Shown: positions 23,876-33,723, counted from the stretch's first letter. The stretch is 42,431 bases of DNA from JARRJY01 sp037388705 (GCA_037388705.1 JARRJY010000030.1:1-42431); one strand, 5' to 3'. A program made the numbers and translations. Notes: generated from the letters alone by a model not told the origin.

Positions 23876-25642
23876 ATGAATAATAAGTTATTGATTTATA
23901 GCGTACTGGCCATCCAGGTCGGGGTATTTAGCGTTGCCTGTTCCCCCCACAAGGAGCAGGACATTAGCCAGACCGAAAATCCCATAGAGCAACAAAACGG
24001 CAAGAAAGACCAACGACCACAAGTTAGCCGCCTGGTTAAAGAAGAAGAGAAAATCATAGCCTCTGCTACGGCGCCTGTCCCACAACCCGGTGTTCAGTCA
24101 CGTTTGCCTGTAACAAGTAAAATGGCCAAACAACAATTTGCACATGGCTATATTGCGCCTAACGCGGTAGTTACCCAGGATACCATTCGTCAGGCCTATG
24201 AACCGCTCGACAGGGAAAATTACGCCCATATTGATGATAACCCGATAAAGCGAACTGTTGAGCACCCGGTTTCCACCTTCAGTATTGATGTCGATACCGG
24301 TTCTTATAGCAATGTACGCCGCATGCTATCCGGCGGTTCATTGCCACGCAGGGATGCGGTACGCGTTGAAGAAATGATTAACTATTTTAATTACCAGTAT
24401 CCGGTACCCGGAAATGAAAAAATTCCTTTCAGCATCACAACCGAAATGGCCCCTTCGCCATGGAATAATCAGCAATACCTTTTACAGGTTGGTTTGAAAG
24501 GTTATGACATAGACCGGACTAACCTGCCCGCGGCAAACCTGGTGTTTCTCATTGATGTCTCCGGTTCCATGACCTCAGCGAACAAGCTACCGTTACTGAA
24601 ATCATCCATGAAACTGCTAACAAATAAATTACGTGCCAGGGATAAAATTAGTATCGTAGTCTATGCCGGTTCATCGGGTGTCGTGCTAAACCCTACCCCG
24701 GGTAACCATAAAGCACAAATTATTGCTTCTCTGGACAGGCTACAGGCTGGAGGGTCAACCAATGGCGCAGCAGGGATCAGGCTTGCTTATAACCTTGCCC
24801 AGCAAGCTTTCGTTAAAGGTGGTATTAACCGTGTCATACTGGCAACCGATGGCGACTTCAATGTCGGTACGACCAATTTTGAGGCACTGAAAGACTTAAT
24901 AGAAGAAAAGCGCAAAACCGGTATTACCCTGACCACGCTGGGCTTTGGTAATGGTAATTATAATGATTATTTAATGGAGCAGCTGGCCGACAAGGGCAAC
25001 GGTAATTACGCCTACATCGACACGCTTAATGAAGCCCGCAAAGTGCTGGTAGAAGAAATGAGCAGCACACTGAAAACCATTGCCAAAGATGTCAAGATCC
25101 AGATTGAATTCAATCCGAAAGCCGTAGCCGAATATCGTCTCATTGGCTACGAAAATCGCGCTCTGAAACGTGAAGATTTTAACAATGATAAAATTGATGC
25201 CGGTGATATTGGTGCAGGTCATACCGTGACGGCACTTTATGAAATCAGCCTGACTGGAAGCCAGTCACAACGTATTGACCCCTTACGTTATAGCAATAAA
25301 CCCGAGGTATCTGCGCACAAGGTAAATGAAATTGGTTTTCTGAAGTTGCGTTATAAAAATCCCGGCACCAGTATCAGCAAACTCACAACGCAAGTAATTA
25401 CCAGGAAAGATATACTGGACGATATAAACAAAGCTACTGATAATCTCAGGTTTTCATCTGCCGTGGCCGCTTTTGGGCAACTACTACGTGGTGGTAAATA
25501 TACCGGGCAATTCGCTTACAGAGATGTTCTCAAACTGGCACAAACTGCCCGCGGAAAGGACATGTTTGGATATCGAGGAGAATTTATCAACCTGGTTAAC
25601 ATGGCTGATACTTTAAGCAGTAACGTAATGAGCCAACAATAA
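23876..25642 (+). CDS. von Willebrand factor type A lipoprotein, YfbK family
   Basis: 588 residues with a lipoprotein signal (lipobox SVAC, Cys22). A variable linker leads to the YfbK N-terminal domain (STFSIDVDTGSYSNVRRMLSG, VRVEEMINYFNY). The vWA domain starts near 220 with an intact MIDAS motif, D227xS229xS231 (FLIDVSGSM), plus ATDGDFNVG. The C-terminal third matches the DUF3520 region found with these proteins. It is probably periplasmic or surface-exposed and metal-dependent in binding. The upstream SD GGAGGAG is strong. It is the first gene of an operon with an ECF sigma factor and a membrane protein. Confidence 0.9.
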   Translation: MNNKLLIYSVLAIQVGVFSVACSPHKEQDISQTENPIEQQNGKKDQRPQVSRLVKEEEKIIASATAPVPQPGVQSRLPVTSKMAKQQFAHGYIAPNAVVTQDTIRQAYEPLDRENYAHIDDNPIKRTVEHPVSTFSIDVDTGSYSNVRRMLSGGSLPRRDAVRVEEMINYFNYQYPVPGNEKIPFSITTEMAPSPWNNQQYLLQVGLKGYDIDRTNLPAANLVFLIDVSGSMTSANKLPLLKSSMKLLTNKLRARDKISIVVYAGSSGVVLNPTPGNHKAQIIASLDRLQAGGSTNGAAGIRLAYNLAQQAFVKGGINRVILATDGDFNVGTTNFEALKDLIEEKRKTGITLTTLGFGNGNYNDYLMEQLADKGNGNYAYIDTLNEARKVLVEEMSSTLKTIAKDVKIQIEFNPKAVAEYRLIGYENRALKREDFNNDKIDAGDIGAGHTVTALYEISLTGSQSQRIDPLRYSNKPEVSAHKVNEIGFLKLRYKNPGTSISKLTTQVITRKDILDDINKATDNLRFSSAVAAFGQLLRGGKYTGQFAYRDVLKLAQTARGKDMFGYRGEFINLVNMADTLSSNVMSQQ

Positions 25643-25647
25643 GGCTA

Positions 25648-26241
25648 ATGTCTCTTTCCAAGCATAGTGTTATTCGGTACGCTGTTATCCCCATGGATGG
25701 GGATAACCGTACTGATGAACAACTGATGTCGATCTATCGTGATGGTGACACGCAGGCGTTCGAACTCTTGTATCAACGACACCGTGTATCTCTATATAAT
25801 TATCTAATGCGACAGTGTAGCGACAAAGCAATTGCAGATGAGCTATTTCAGGATAGCTGGACCAGCTTGATAAGGGCACGCCAAACTTATACCGAATCTG
25901 CAAAATTTAGCACCTATTTATTTCGTATAGCTCACAACAAGCTAATTGATTACTACCGCCGAAAAAGTAAGGCCGCTATTGATAGCTACGAAGATGACAT
26001 CCAGGATATATCCAGCCATTCTCCTGAAGACACGGTATCTGCCCAGCAACAACATAACAAGTTTATCCAGTTGCTAGAACAGTTACCCGAAGCGCAACGC
26101 GAAGTATTCCTGTTGAAAGAAGAAACCGGGCTGGGGCTTGAGGATATTGCGCGTATCACTCAAAGTAATGTAGAAGCGGTGAAGAGTCGACTACGCTATG
26201 CCATTAAGCGGTTAAAAACGGGTATGGAGGATCTGTCATGA
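25648..26241 (+). CDS. ECF-type RNA polymerase sigma factor
   Basis: 197 residues from ATG 25648, which has TAAGG just upstream inside the vWA stop region. A start at ATG 25693 (MDGDNRTDEQL) is nearer the family norm but lacks an SD. Region 2 is FELLYQRHRVSLYNYLMRQC through KFSTYLFRIAHNKLIDYYRR. Region 4 is LEQLPEAQREVFLLKEE through GLEDIARITQSNVEAVKSRL. There is no sigma region 1 or 3, as expected for this group. It lies 5 bp after the vWA gene and overlaps the next gene by ATGA, so the three are one unit. Confidence 0.9.
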   Translation: MSLSKHSVIRYAVIPMDGDNRTDEQLMSIYRDGDTQAFELLYQRHRVSLYNYLMRQCSDKAIADELFQDSWTSLIRARQTYTESAKFSTYLFRIAHNKLIDYYRRKSKAAIDSYEDDIQDISSHSPEDTVSAQQQHNKFIQLLEQLPEAQREVFLLKEETGLGLEDIARITQSNVEAVKSRLRYAIKRLKTGMEDLS

Positions 26242-26894
26242 CTGATCAACACAAAGAAAATGACGTTCTCAATGAATACCTTGATGATAACTCCAGATTA
26301 TCAAAAGAGTATCAAAAACAGGAACAACATCAGCCTTCGGCAGAGATGGATGAACTCATTATCAGCACCGCTCGTAACGAGACAAAAAAGCCTGGGCGAA
26401 ATAACAAAACCTGGCTGATTCCAACAGCCATTGCCGCAACACTGGTTTTATCATTTTCCCTGGTACAACTACAAAAACCAGCAGTGTTTTACCAGGAAAA
26501 GGAAATGGATGTTGCCGTTCTTGATGATAAACCTGAAAAACAGTTACTGGAAAAGAAAAAAGAACACCGTGTCAAACAGGATATGCAGGCCAGCAGCCCA
26601 GTGGAAGAACAAATAGCCGCACGCGAGGCACCGGCACCAGCCACAGCGATCGCGGGTTTTATGATGGAGTCAGAGCCAAAACTCGCTAAGAATGCCGAGA
26701 CCACTCGTCTTGCCAGAACGGCTGACAAGGAAGAGGCCTTGCTACCTGAATCGAAGTGGCTTGAAAAGATAAACCAATTGCTCAAAGAAAAGAAACTGGC
26801 AGAGGCAAAACAGGAATATGAACGTTTTATCAAGGCGTATCCGAAGTTCATCCCTGATACTGAATTAAAACAGCGCCTGAACCTTGAAGAATAG
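26238..26894 (+). CDS. Single-pass membrane protein, presumed anti-sigma factor
   Basis: 218 residues. A charged cytoplasmic N-terminus of about 55 residues is followed by one transmembrane helix (about 58-77, TWLIPTAIAATLVLSFSLVQL). The outer segment is Lys/Glu/Ala-rich and ends in a helical repeat-like region (KWLEKINQLLKEKKLAEAKQEYERFIKAYPKF). Position and topology suggest an anti-sigma factor, but the zinc-associated HxxxCxxC motif is absent (there are no cysteines). The assignment is from context. Its stop directly abuts that of der on the other strand. Confidence 0.65.
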   Translation: MTDQHKENDVLNEYLDDNSRLSKEYQKQEQHQPSAEMDELIISTARNETKKPGRNNKTWLIPTAIAATLVLSFSLVQLQKPAVFYQEKEMDVAVLDDKPEKQLLEKKKEHRVKQDMQASSPVEEQIAAREAPAPATAIAGFMMESEPKLAKNAETTRLARTADKEEALLPESKWLEKINQLLKEKKLAEAKQEYERFIKAYPKFIPDTELKQRLNLEE

Positions 26895-28286
26895 TTATTT
26901 GCGAGAAGTGAATTTACGCAGACGCTTACGTTTTGCAATCTGACGATCAGTAAGCTTGTTTTTCTTACCCGCGAAGGGATTTTTCCCACCTTTAAATTCA
27001 ACACGTAGCGGTGTTCCAAATAATTTAAGGTGTTTCTGAAAACCATTGATCAAGTATTTTCGATAACTGGCCGGCACATCAGAGGTTTTATTACCATGAA
27101 TGACAATAATCGGTGGGTTTTTACCTCCCTGGTGTGCATAACGTAGCTTTATACGATGACCTTTAATGGTGGGTGGTTGATGCGCCTGCACCAGGTGATT
27201 TAACAGGTCTGTTAATTTTGGTGTCGCGAAATCACTCATCGCAGCGTTGTACGCTTCCTCGATGGATTTGAACAGGACACCTACCCCGCTACCGTGCAAT
27301 GCCGATATGAAATGCGTCCTCGCATACGTAAGAAACGGTAGTTTAATTTCCAGTTCACGATGCACCTTGTTTTTCTGGTCTTCATCAAGGCCATCCCATT
27401 TGTTGACTGCCAGCACCAGTGCGCGCCCGGCATCCATGATAAACCCAAGTAAACTGGCATCCTGCTCACTGATGCCTTCCTGGCCGTCCAGCAACATAAT
27501 AACGACGTGTGCGTCTTCAATGGCCTGCAATGCTTTTATGACACTGAACTTCTCGATCGCTTCTTTAACTCGCGCACGACGACGGATACCCGCCGTATCA
27601 ATCAGGGTATATTTTTTGCCCTGTCGTTCAAACGGTAAATAGATACTGTCACGGGTAGTACCCGGCATATCATACGCAACCACCCGCTCCTCACCGAGAA
27701 TTCGATTAACCAGTGTTGATTTGCCCACGTTGGGACGGCCAATCACGGCAATCTTGATACCACTGTCTTCTTCCTCTACTGGTTCTTCTTCCAGGTCAGA
27801 GAGTTCTTCCAGTACCATATCGATCAAGGCATGAACATTGCGCCCGTGCGCAGCAGCAATACCCACCGGTTCGCCCAGCCCCAGGCTATAAAAATCAGCC
27901 AGCACTACATCGGAATTTAAACCGTCGATCTTATTGACGGCCAGGTGAATGGTTTTACCCGTGGAACGTAAATGCCTGGCGATGTTTTCATCCTCAGGGG
28001 TGACGCCTGCGCGCGCATCAACCAGGAATAAAACAATATCGGCCTGTTGTACGGCCAGCCATGACTGATCAGCCATCAGGCCATCGACACCCTCGATGTC
28101 ACCACTTAACCCACCAGTATCGACAACAATGTAAGGATAATTACCCAGTTTTCCTTCGCCGAACTTGCGATCACGCGTAAGACCCGGCTGGTCTGCAACC
28201 AGGGCATCACGTGATTTTGTCAGTCTATTGAATAATGTTGATTTTCCAACATTCGGTCGACCAACCAGGGCAATTACAGGTTTCAT
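26895..28286 (-). CDS. der: Ribosome biogenesis GTPase Der (EngA)
   Basis: 463 residues with two tandem GTPase domains, the hallmark of Der. The first has GRPNVGKSTLFN, DTGGL and NKID; the second has GRPNVGKSTLVN, DTAG and NKWD. A KH-like C-terminal domain follows (FGTPLRVEFKGGKNPF), with a basic tail. It is required for 50S assembly. It lies 21 bp downstream of the bamB frame in the conserved hisS-yfgM-bamB-der order. Confidence 0.97.
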   Translation of the reverse strand: MKPVIALVGRPNVGKSTLFNRLTKSRDALVADQPGLTRDRKFGEGKLGNYPYIVVDTGGLSGDIEGVDGLMADQSWLAVQQADIVLFLVDARAGVTPEDENIARHLRSTGKTIHLAVNKIDGLNSDVVLADFYSLGLGEPVGIAAAHGRNVHALIDMVLEELSDLEEEPVEEEDSGIKIAVIGRPNVGKSTLVNRILGEERVVAYDMPGTTRDSIYLPFERQGKKYTLIDTAGIRRRARVKEAIEKFSVIKALQAIEDAHVVIMLLDGQEGISEQDASLLGFIMDAGRALVLAVNKWDGLDEDQKNKVHRELEIKLPFLTYARTHFISALHGSGVGVLFKSIEEAYNAAMSDFATPKLTDLLNHLVQAHQPPTIKGHRIKLRYAHQGGKNPPIIVIHGNKTSDVPASYRKYLINGFQKHLKLFGTPLRVEFKGGKNPFAGKKNKLTDRQIAKRKRLRKFTSRK

Positions 28287-28307
28287 GATGAAATTACGAA
28301 ATTAAAG

Positions 28308-29395
28308 TTAGTGTACCGTGAATGAAGAAATGGTACCCATGCGATCAATAGCTAACACGGTTTTATCTATAACAATCGGCTCAGCTAAAACATTTTCTGC
28401 ACGGTCAAAGAGAAGTTCTTCATCTTCATCGGGTGAGGTTGATAGATAATGATCTTCATTAACACGTTTACGTGCAGCAAGATGCCCATCTTCACGTGAT
28501 AACCAGTGAACATATCCTTTGTAATCAGCAACAACAAGATACTTGTTCTGTAACACAGGGCGCGTAAGAGAACGACGCAATAACTTGTCCTGTCGCCAGA
28601 TGGTTGCACCATTAAAGCGATTCAATGCCCAGACATAGCCTTCCGCATCGGTTAGAAACACGCGGTATGGCCCAACAGAAAATCCACTGTATGTTGACAT
28701 GTCACGTGCCCAGTGAATACGCCCAGAGTCAATCTGTACCGCGGCAAGCCGGCCCTGGTAACTGGCAACATAGACAACATCTTTAACCACAACCAGCTCA
28801 GCATCAATATCAATAATACGTTCCAGTTCAGTACGACCTTTTGGAACCGCGATAGTCGCTTCCCATAACACTGTCCCATCCTGGAGCGTTAAGGCGGTTA
28901 ACTTTCCACTGTCCGAACCGGTAATAACAATACCGTTACTGATAACTGGTGAACTTGTACCCCTCAGGGTCAGCAATGGAACCCCACGTGAATACACCCA
29001 CTTCTGTTTACCTGTTTGCATGTCCAGGCCGTAAACATGACCATCGACGGTACGCACCACGGTAATGCCATCTGCCGCAATTGGTGAAGACAGGATCTCG
29101 CTGGATAAAGAGTGATGCCATATTTCTTTCCCGGTATCAGCTGCAAGCACGATGACTCCACCCTTGTTGGTACCAAGATGACACTATACAATTTATCACC
29201 ATCAACGACAGGTTCTAACTTCAGGGAAGCAAAACTGGCCCCCTGATCAAGATAACGCGTCCAGTCATGGGTAATATGAATCTCATTAACAAGCCTGGAT
29301 AACTTCATTGGTGGCAAAACCGGTGAAGGAGATGATGCGCACGATGTTAGCAGGATACTGATAAAGGCTATATGGAAGAAAGAAGTTAAGCGCAT
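28308..29395 (-). pseudogene. bamB: Outer membrane assembly lipoprotein BamB, frameshifted
   Basis: BamB normally has about 390 residues in one frame. Here the N-terminal part (28970-29395 frame) has a lipoprotein signal (ILLTSCASS) and ends its BamB-like reading at VVDGDKLYSV. The rest continues in another frame from about NKGGVIVLAADTGKEIWHH. The switch lies between about 29163 and 29183: the second frame has a TAG upstream at 29186-29184, and the first loses homology after it. A one-base deletion (or two-base insertion) would explain it. PQQ-like beta-propeller repeats (DTGKEIWHH, MQTGKQKWVYS, DGTVLWEATI) are otherwise intact. It is either a real mutation or a sequence error. BamB helps the Bam complex insert outer-membrane proteins. 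Confidence 0.88.
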
Positions 29396-29405
29396 TAAAA
29401 GTTCC

Positions 29406-30038
29406 TTATTTTTCTACCGCAAGATCATCAATTTTCATTTGTAAAAGCTGGCTACGTGGCGAGTTAGGCTGCAGCCCTGTTTGTGCCAGGCGATAACTTT
29501 CGACGGCCTGGGCATTCTCGCCTTTAGCCAAAAAGATATCACCGCGTAATTCACTGTACTCAGAATCGAAACCACTCGCTTTTATACCTTTAACAAGCTG
29601 TTCCGCTTGCTGTACATTTCCTTCTTCAAGGTATAGTCTTGCAAGACGGATACGTGCAACATGCCTGAAACCTTCATCTGAACCATTATCAATCACCCAC
29701 TGTAAATAGGTTTGGGCTGCTTTCAGATCCTTGTCATCAACTTTTAACTTGGCAAGGTTTAAAGCGGTTAACGTGGCATATGGTGTTGAGGAATAATTTT
29801 TTGACAGCTCGGAAGCCAGTGCTTCTGCTTTAACTTTATCCGTAGCAATACTTTCAAGAACAGATGCATATAATGCCGATGCCTGTTGAGTTTGTGCCTT
29901 CTGGTAATCGAACCAGTAACGTACACCAAAAATCGCTGCGATACCCAGGGCAACTCCAATTACTACGGAAGTACCGTTTTCCTTCCACCAATTTTTTATT
30001 GCTTCGACCTGCTCTTCTTCTGTGCGGTGTATTTCCAC
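29406..30038 (-). CDS. yfgM: YfgM family TPR protein (periplasmic chaperone partner of SecYEG)
   Basis: 210 residues, starting with GTG at 30038. A cytoplasmic start (RTEEEQVEAIKNWWKENG) leads to one transmembrane helix (about 22-42, TSVVIGVALGIAAIFGVRYW) and then TPR-like helices. These features match YfgM, which associates with the Sec translocon and PpiD. It is sandwiched between hisS and bamB, its conserved position. Confidence 0.9.
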   Translation of the reverse strand: MEIHRTEEEQVEAIKNWWKENGTSVVIGVALGIAAIFGVRYWFDYQKAQTQQASALYASVLESIATDKVKAEALASELSKNYSSTPYATLTALNLAKLKVDDKDLKAAQTYLQWVIDNGSDEGFRHVARIRLARLYLEEGNVQQAEQLVKGIKASGFDSEYSELRGDIFLAKGENAQAVESYRLAQTGLQPNSPRSQLLQMKIDDLAVEK

Positions 30039-30058
30039 TTCTTTACTCCATCCAATAT

Positions 30059-31339
30059 CTATTCTGAATAGACCAATTCAGACATGTATGTATTTAATTC
30101 ATTTAATTCAACTTGATGCTGACCTGCGTCACCTCGTAAATCCTTAACAGTGATTTGCTGGTTAGCAATTTCGTCATCACCCAGTATCAGGGCAATCTGT
30201 GCACCACTTTTATCTGCTTTTTTCATCTGGCTTTTAAAACTGCCACCGCCACAATGCGTCATCAGGCGCAGACCAACAATTTCATCGCGAAGTTTTTCTG
30301 CCAGGGTTAAACCCTGCTGTTGTGCCTGCTCTCCGGCCAGTAATAAATAAGCATGTGGCGTATTATCCATTACAGCCGCGTCATCGTCTTCCAGTAACGC
30401 AACGAGTCGCTCGATACCCAGGGCAAAGCCCATAGCAAAGCCCGGCTTGCCACCGAGTTGTTCAACCAAACCATCAAAACGGCCACCGGCACACACTGTG
30501 CCCTGGGCACCCAGTTTAGAGGTTGTCCATTCAAAAACCGATTTACTGTAATAATCCAGTCCCCTTACCAGGCGCTGGTTAATAACGTATTTAATACCGG
30601 TATCATCAAGTAACTGGCAAAGCTGTTCAAAGTGTTGACGCGATTCATCATCAAGATGATCCATCAGTTTAGGCGCCGCTTCGATCATCGCCTGCATATC
30701 CGGGTTCTTACTGTCAAGAATTCGCAACGGATTTGATGTCAGTCGACGCTGGCTGTCTTCATCAAGGATATCCTTATGCTGATTAAGGTATTCAACTAGT
30801 ACATCCCGATATGCCTTGCGTGCTTCCGAACTGCCTAATGAATTCAGTTCCAGTTGTACATCGTCAGCCATACCCAGCTGTTGCCAGAGACGTGCTGTCA
30901 TTAATATCATTTCAGCATCAATATCCGGCCCTGCCAGACCAAAGCTTTCTACGCCCATCTGGTGAAACTGACGATAGCGGCCTTTCTGTGGTCGTTCATG
31001 ACGAAACATCGGCCCGCTATACCACAAGCGTTGCGTCTGGTTATGTAGTAAACCATTTTGTATGCCGGCACGAACACAACCTGCTGTTCCTTCAGGACGT
31101 AATGTAAGGCTATCCCCGTTTCTGTCTTCAAAAGTGTACATTTCCTTTTCAACGATATCAGTGACTTCGCCAATAGAACGCTTGAACAGATCGGTTTTTT
31201 CCACAATTGGCATGCGAATCTCGCTGTAACCATAATTAGCCATCAGATCACGGAATACCTGTTCAACATATTGCCAGCGTGATGTTTCGCCCGGCAAAAT
31301 GTCATTCATGCCTCGGATTGCCTGGATAGTTTTCGACAT
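30059..31339 (-). CDS. hisS: Histidyl-tRNA synthetase
   Basis: 426 residues. The class II motifs are present: TLRPEGTAGCVRA (motif 2), the His-specific LVRGLDYYSKSVFEWTT, and GFAMGFALGIERL (motif 3). A C-terminal anticodon-binding domain follows. It is cytoplasmic and essential. It lies directly after pilW; the ispG and rodZ genes usually found between them are not here. Confidence 0.97.
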   Translation of the reverse strand: MSKTIQAIRGMNDILPGETSRWQYVEQVFRDLMANYGYSEIRMPIVEKTDLFKRSIGEVTDIVEKEMYTFEDRNGDSLTLRPEGTAGCVRAGIQNGLLHNQTQRLWYSGPMFRHERPQKGRYRQFHQMGVESFGLAGPDIDAEMILMTARLWQQLGMADDVQLELNSLGSSEARKAYRDVLVEYLNQHKDILDEDSQRRLTSNPLRILDSKNPDMQAMIEAAPKLMDHLDDESRQHFEQLCQLLDDTGIKYVINQRLVRGLDYYSKSVFEWTTSKLGAQGTVCAGGRFDGLVEQLGGKPGFAMGFALGIERLVALLEDDDAAVMDNTPHAYLLLAGEQAQQQGLTLAEKLRDEIVGLRLMTHCGGGSFKSQMKKADKSGAQIALILGDDEIANQQITVKDLRGDAGQHQVELNELNTYMSELVYSE

Positions 31340-31362
31340 AATTTTTTCTGACTGCTTTATTG

Positions 31363-32124
31363 TTATTTTCTTCTTCTGGATTCCATTTTATATAATAACT
31401 TGGCTTCTTGAGAGTCCGGATATTTACCTTTTAGTAACACGGCATAACTGGCCGCCTGGTTCTTGTTACCATTATGTGACTCCAGCAAGTAACCCAGCCA
31501 TAAACTCTGTGGCGTATGTTGAGACATGGTTAAAAAACGCTGAAAATGAAAATTGGCCTGATCAAAAAGTTGTTTATCAAAATTGAGTTGCGCCAGGTTA
31601 ATTGCTGTAACCGGTAATCTTGGATTAAGTGCATATGCCTTGTTCAGGTATTTCTCAGCCAGAAACAGGTTCCCCTGGCGTTGATAACAAATACCCATGT
31701 TTTCATAGACAAGATCCTTGCGTTGGTAAACAGGATTCTTCAGAACCTTTTCAAAATTATCAATCGCTTTTTTGTATTGCTTCCTGTCACAAAGAAAAAC
31801 GCCGTAATTGTTTAACAGGGCCGAGTCATCCTCATTTCTTTCCATTGCCTTTTCAAAATAGGATTCAGCAAGATCAAATTCATCCAGACGACGATATAAT
31901 TCCGCCATGTAATGATAAACATCACCATTGTCCGGGTCCTGCTGCATGGCTCTTTCGAGCTTTTGTTTGGCAACTTCATATCGTTCCTGGCGCATGTATT
32001 CGACACCAAGTTGTGCATTAATTTCTGCTGCTCGCTTGAGTTTCTCTCTTTCCTGGTTTCCGTCAGTCGCACAGCCAACCATCAACAAACTAAATAGTAA
32101 AGTCAGTATAAATTTTTTGGTCAT
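31363..32124 (-). CDS. pilW: Type IV pilus biogenesis lipoprotein PilW/PilF
   Basis: 253 residues with a lipoprotein signal (lipobox MVGC). TPR repeats run from about 30 to 200 (AAEINAQLGVEYMRQERYEVAKQ, DEFDLAESYFEKAMERNED). PilW/PilF pilots the PilQ secretin to the outer membrane. The start overlaps the rlmN stop (TAATG type at 32124), so it is coupled to rlmN, as in other gammaproteobacteria. Confidence 0.9.
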   Translation of the reverse strand: MTKKFILTLLFSLLMVGCATDGNQEREKLKRAAEINAQLGVEYMRQERYEVAKQKLERAMQQDPDNGDVYHYMAELYRRLDEFDLAESYFEKAMERNEDDSALLNNYGVFLCDRKQYKKAIDNFEKVLKNPVYQRKDLVYENMGICYQRQGNLFLAEKYLNKAYALNPRLPVTAINLAQLNFDKQLFDQANFHFQRFLTMSQHTPQSLWLGYLLESHNGNKNQAASYAVLLKGKYPDSQEAKLLYKMESRRRK

Positions 32125-33236
32125 TACATAATCCTTGTTAAGGGTGCTTCGTTATTATCACGACGTAACTTTCGCTTGGTTTTATCGTTGACTTTTCCTG
32201 CCAGTTGGCCGCAGGCAGCATCAATATCATCACCACGGGTTTTACGGGTTGTCGTAATTAACCCGGCCTTGATTAGGACCTGGCTAAATGCCTGCACACG
32301 TTCAGGTGAAGAACGCTGATAACTGGTTTGAGGAAACGGGTTAAACGGAATCAGGTTAAGTTTAGCTGGTACCCCCTTTAAAATTTTCACCAGTTGCCTT
32401 GCATGCTCAGGGGTATCATTCACTCCCTCAAGCATCACATATTCAAACGTGACCTTGCGGCGTGTTTCACCTGCAACGTAACGCTTACAGGCTGCCATTA
32501 ATTCCCTGATTGGATATTTTTGGTTAAGTGGCACCAGTTTATTACGCAATTCATCATTGGGTGCATGTAATGAAACCGCCAGTGCAACATCTGTGACTTC
32601 TTTCAATCTGTCCAGTGCCGGGATAACGCCCGAGGTGCTGATGGTCACCCGGCGTTTTGAAAGGCCATAAGCATGATCATCCAGCAAAATATTAATCGCG
32701 CGAACCACATTATCATAATTCAGTAATGGTTCACCCATACCCATAAAGACCACGTTAGTGATGACACGTTCATCCCTCGGTATACATTTAAGGGTTTGAT
32801 TGGCAATCCATACCTGGCCAATTATTTCTGCCGTTGTCAGGTTACGATTAAAACCCTGTTGTGCAGTAGAACAAAAACTGCATTCAAGGGCACAACCTAC
32901 CTGCGATGAAATACATAAGGTGCCGCGACCGTCTTCCGGGATAAACACCGTTTCGATGTTATTGCCACCATCAAGTTGTAACGCCCACTTGATAGTACCG
33001 TCATCAGAATCCTGCTGACTGACAATCGAGGGTACAGATATCTCAGCAATTTCTTTCAGTTTCTGACGTAACGCTTTTCCCAGGTTGGTCATTTCATCAA
33101 AATCACTAACACCAAACTGGTAAATCCATTGCATCACCTGCGTCGCACGAAAAGCCTTCTCCCCCATATCGGTAAAGAAGGCTTCCAGACCCGGCTTATC
33201 CAGGTTTAACAAATTCACTTTGTCGTGCGTTTGCAA
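32124..33236 (-). CDS. rlmN: Dual-specificity 23S rRNA/tRNA adenine-C2 methyltransferase RlmN
   Basis: 370 residues, with a TTG start at 33236 preceded by AGGTAAG. The radical-SAM cluster is CALECSFCS (CxxxCxxC). The second catalytic cysteine lies in GDDIDAACGQLAG near the C-terminus. It methylates A2503 of 23S rRNA and A37 of some tRNAs. It lies 16 bp after the ndk stop. Confidence 0.95.
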   Translation of the reverse strand: MQTHDKVNLLNLDKPGLEAFFTDMGEKAFRATQVMQWIYQFGVSDFDEMTNLGKALRQKLKEIAEISVPSIVSQQDSDDGTIKWALQLDGGNNIETVFIPEDGRGTLCISSQVGCALECSFCSTAQQGFNRNLTTAEIIGQVWIANQTLKCIPRDERVITNVVFMGMGEPLLNYDNVVRAINILLDDHAYGLSKRRVTISTSGVIPALDRLKEVTDVALAVSLHAPNDELRNKLVPLNQKYPIRELMAACKRYVAGETRRKVTFEYVMLEGVNDTPEHARQLVKILKGVPAKLNLIPFNPFPQTSYQRSSPERVQAFSQVLIKAGLITTTRKTRGDDIDAACGQLAGKVNDKTKRKLRRDNNEAPLTRIM

Positions 33237-33252
33237 GAATACTTACCTCGTT

Positions 33253-33684
33253 CTAGCGTGTGCGGGGACAAACGCCATCATCACCGAAGAAAAACTTGAT
33301 TTCCGCGGCGGCCGTTTCCGGGCCGTCTGAACCATGCACCGCATTTTCATCCACAGTTTCAGCGAAATCTGCGCGGATTGTACCTGGCGCAGCTTCCTGG
33401 GGATTGGTGGCACCCATGATTTCACGATTCTTCTCAATCGCGTTTTCACCCTCCAGGACCTGTACCATCACAGGACCAGAAGTCATAAATTCAATCAGGT
33501 CATTATAGAAAGGACGCTCTTTGTGTACCGCATAAAACTCACCCGCCTGCTCTTTGCTCAGGTGCATCATTTTGGCTGCCACGATCTTCAGACCGGCTTT
33601 TTCAAAACGCGAGTAAATTTTACCAATCACGTTTTTGGCAACTGCATCAGGTTTGATTATAGAAATGGTACGTTCAACGGCCAT
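33253..33684 (-). CDS. ndk: Nucleoside diphosphate kinase
   Basis: 143 residues from ATG 33684, the standard length and start (MAVERTISIIKPDAV); an upstream in-frame ATG adds a non-family MWRNKG. The phospho-accepting histidine is in ENAVHGSDG. It balances NTP pools. It follows the isc operon on the same strand, with two hairpins in the 134-bp gap. Confidence 0.96.
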   Translation of the reverse strand: MAVERTISIIKPDAVAKNVIGKIYSRFEKAGLKIVAAKMMHLSKEQAGEFYAVHKERPFYNDLIEFMTSGPVMVQVLEGENAIEKNREIMGATNPQEAAPGTIRADFAETVDENAVHGSDGPETAAAEIKFFFGDDGVCPRTR

Positions 33685-33723
33685 GCCTTTGTTTCTCCAC
33701 AATTTTAGAACTACAAGATAGCA

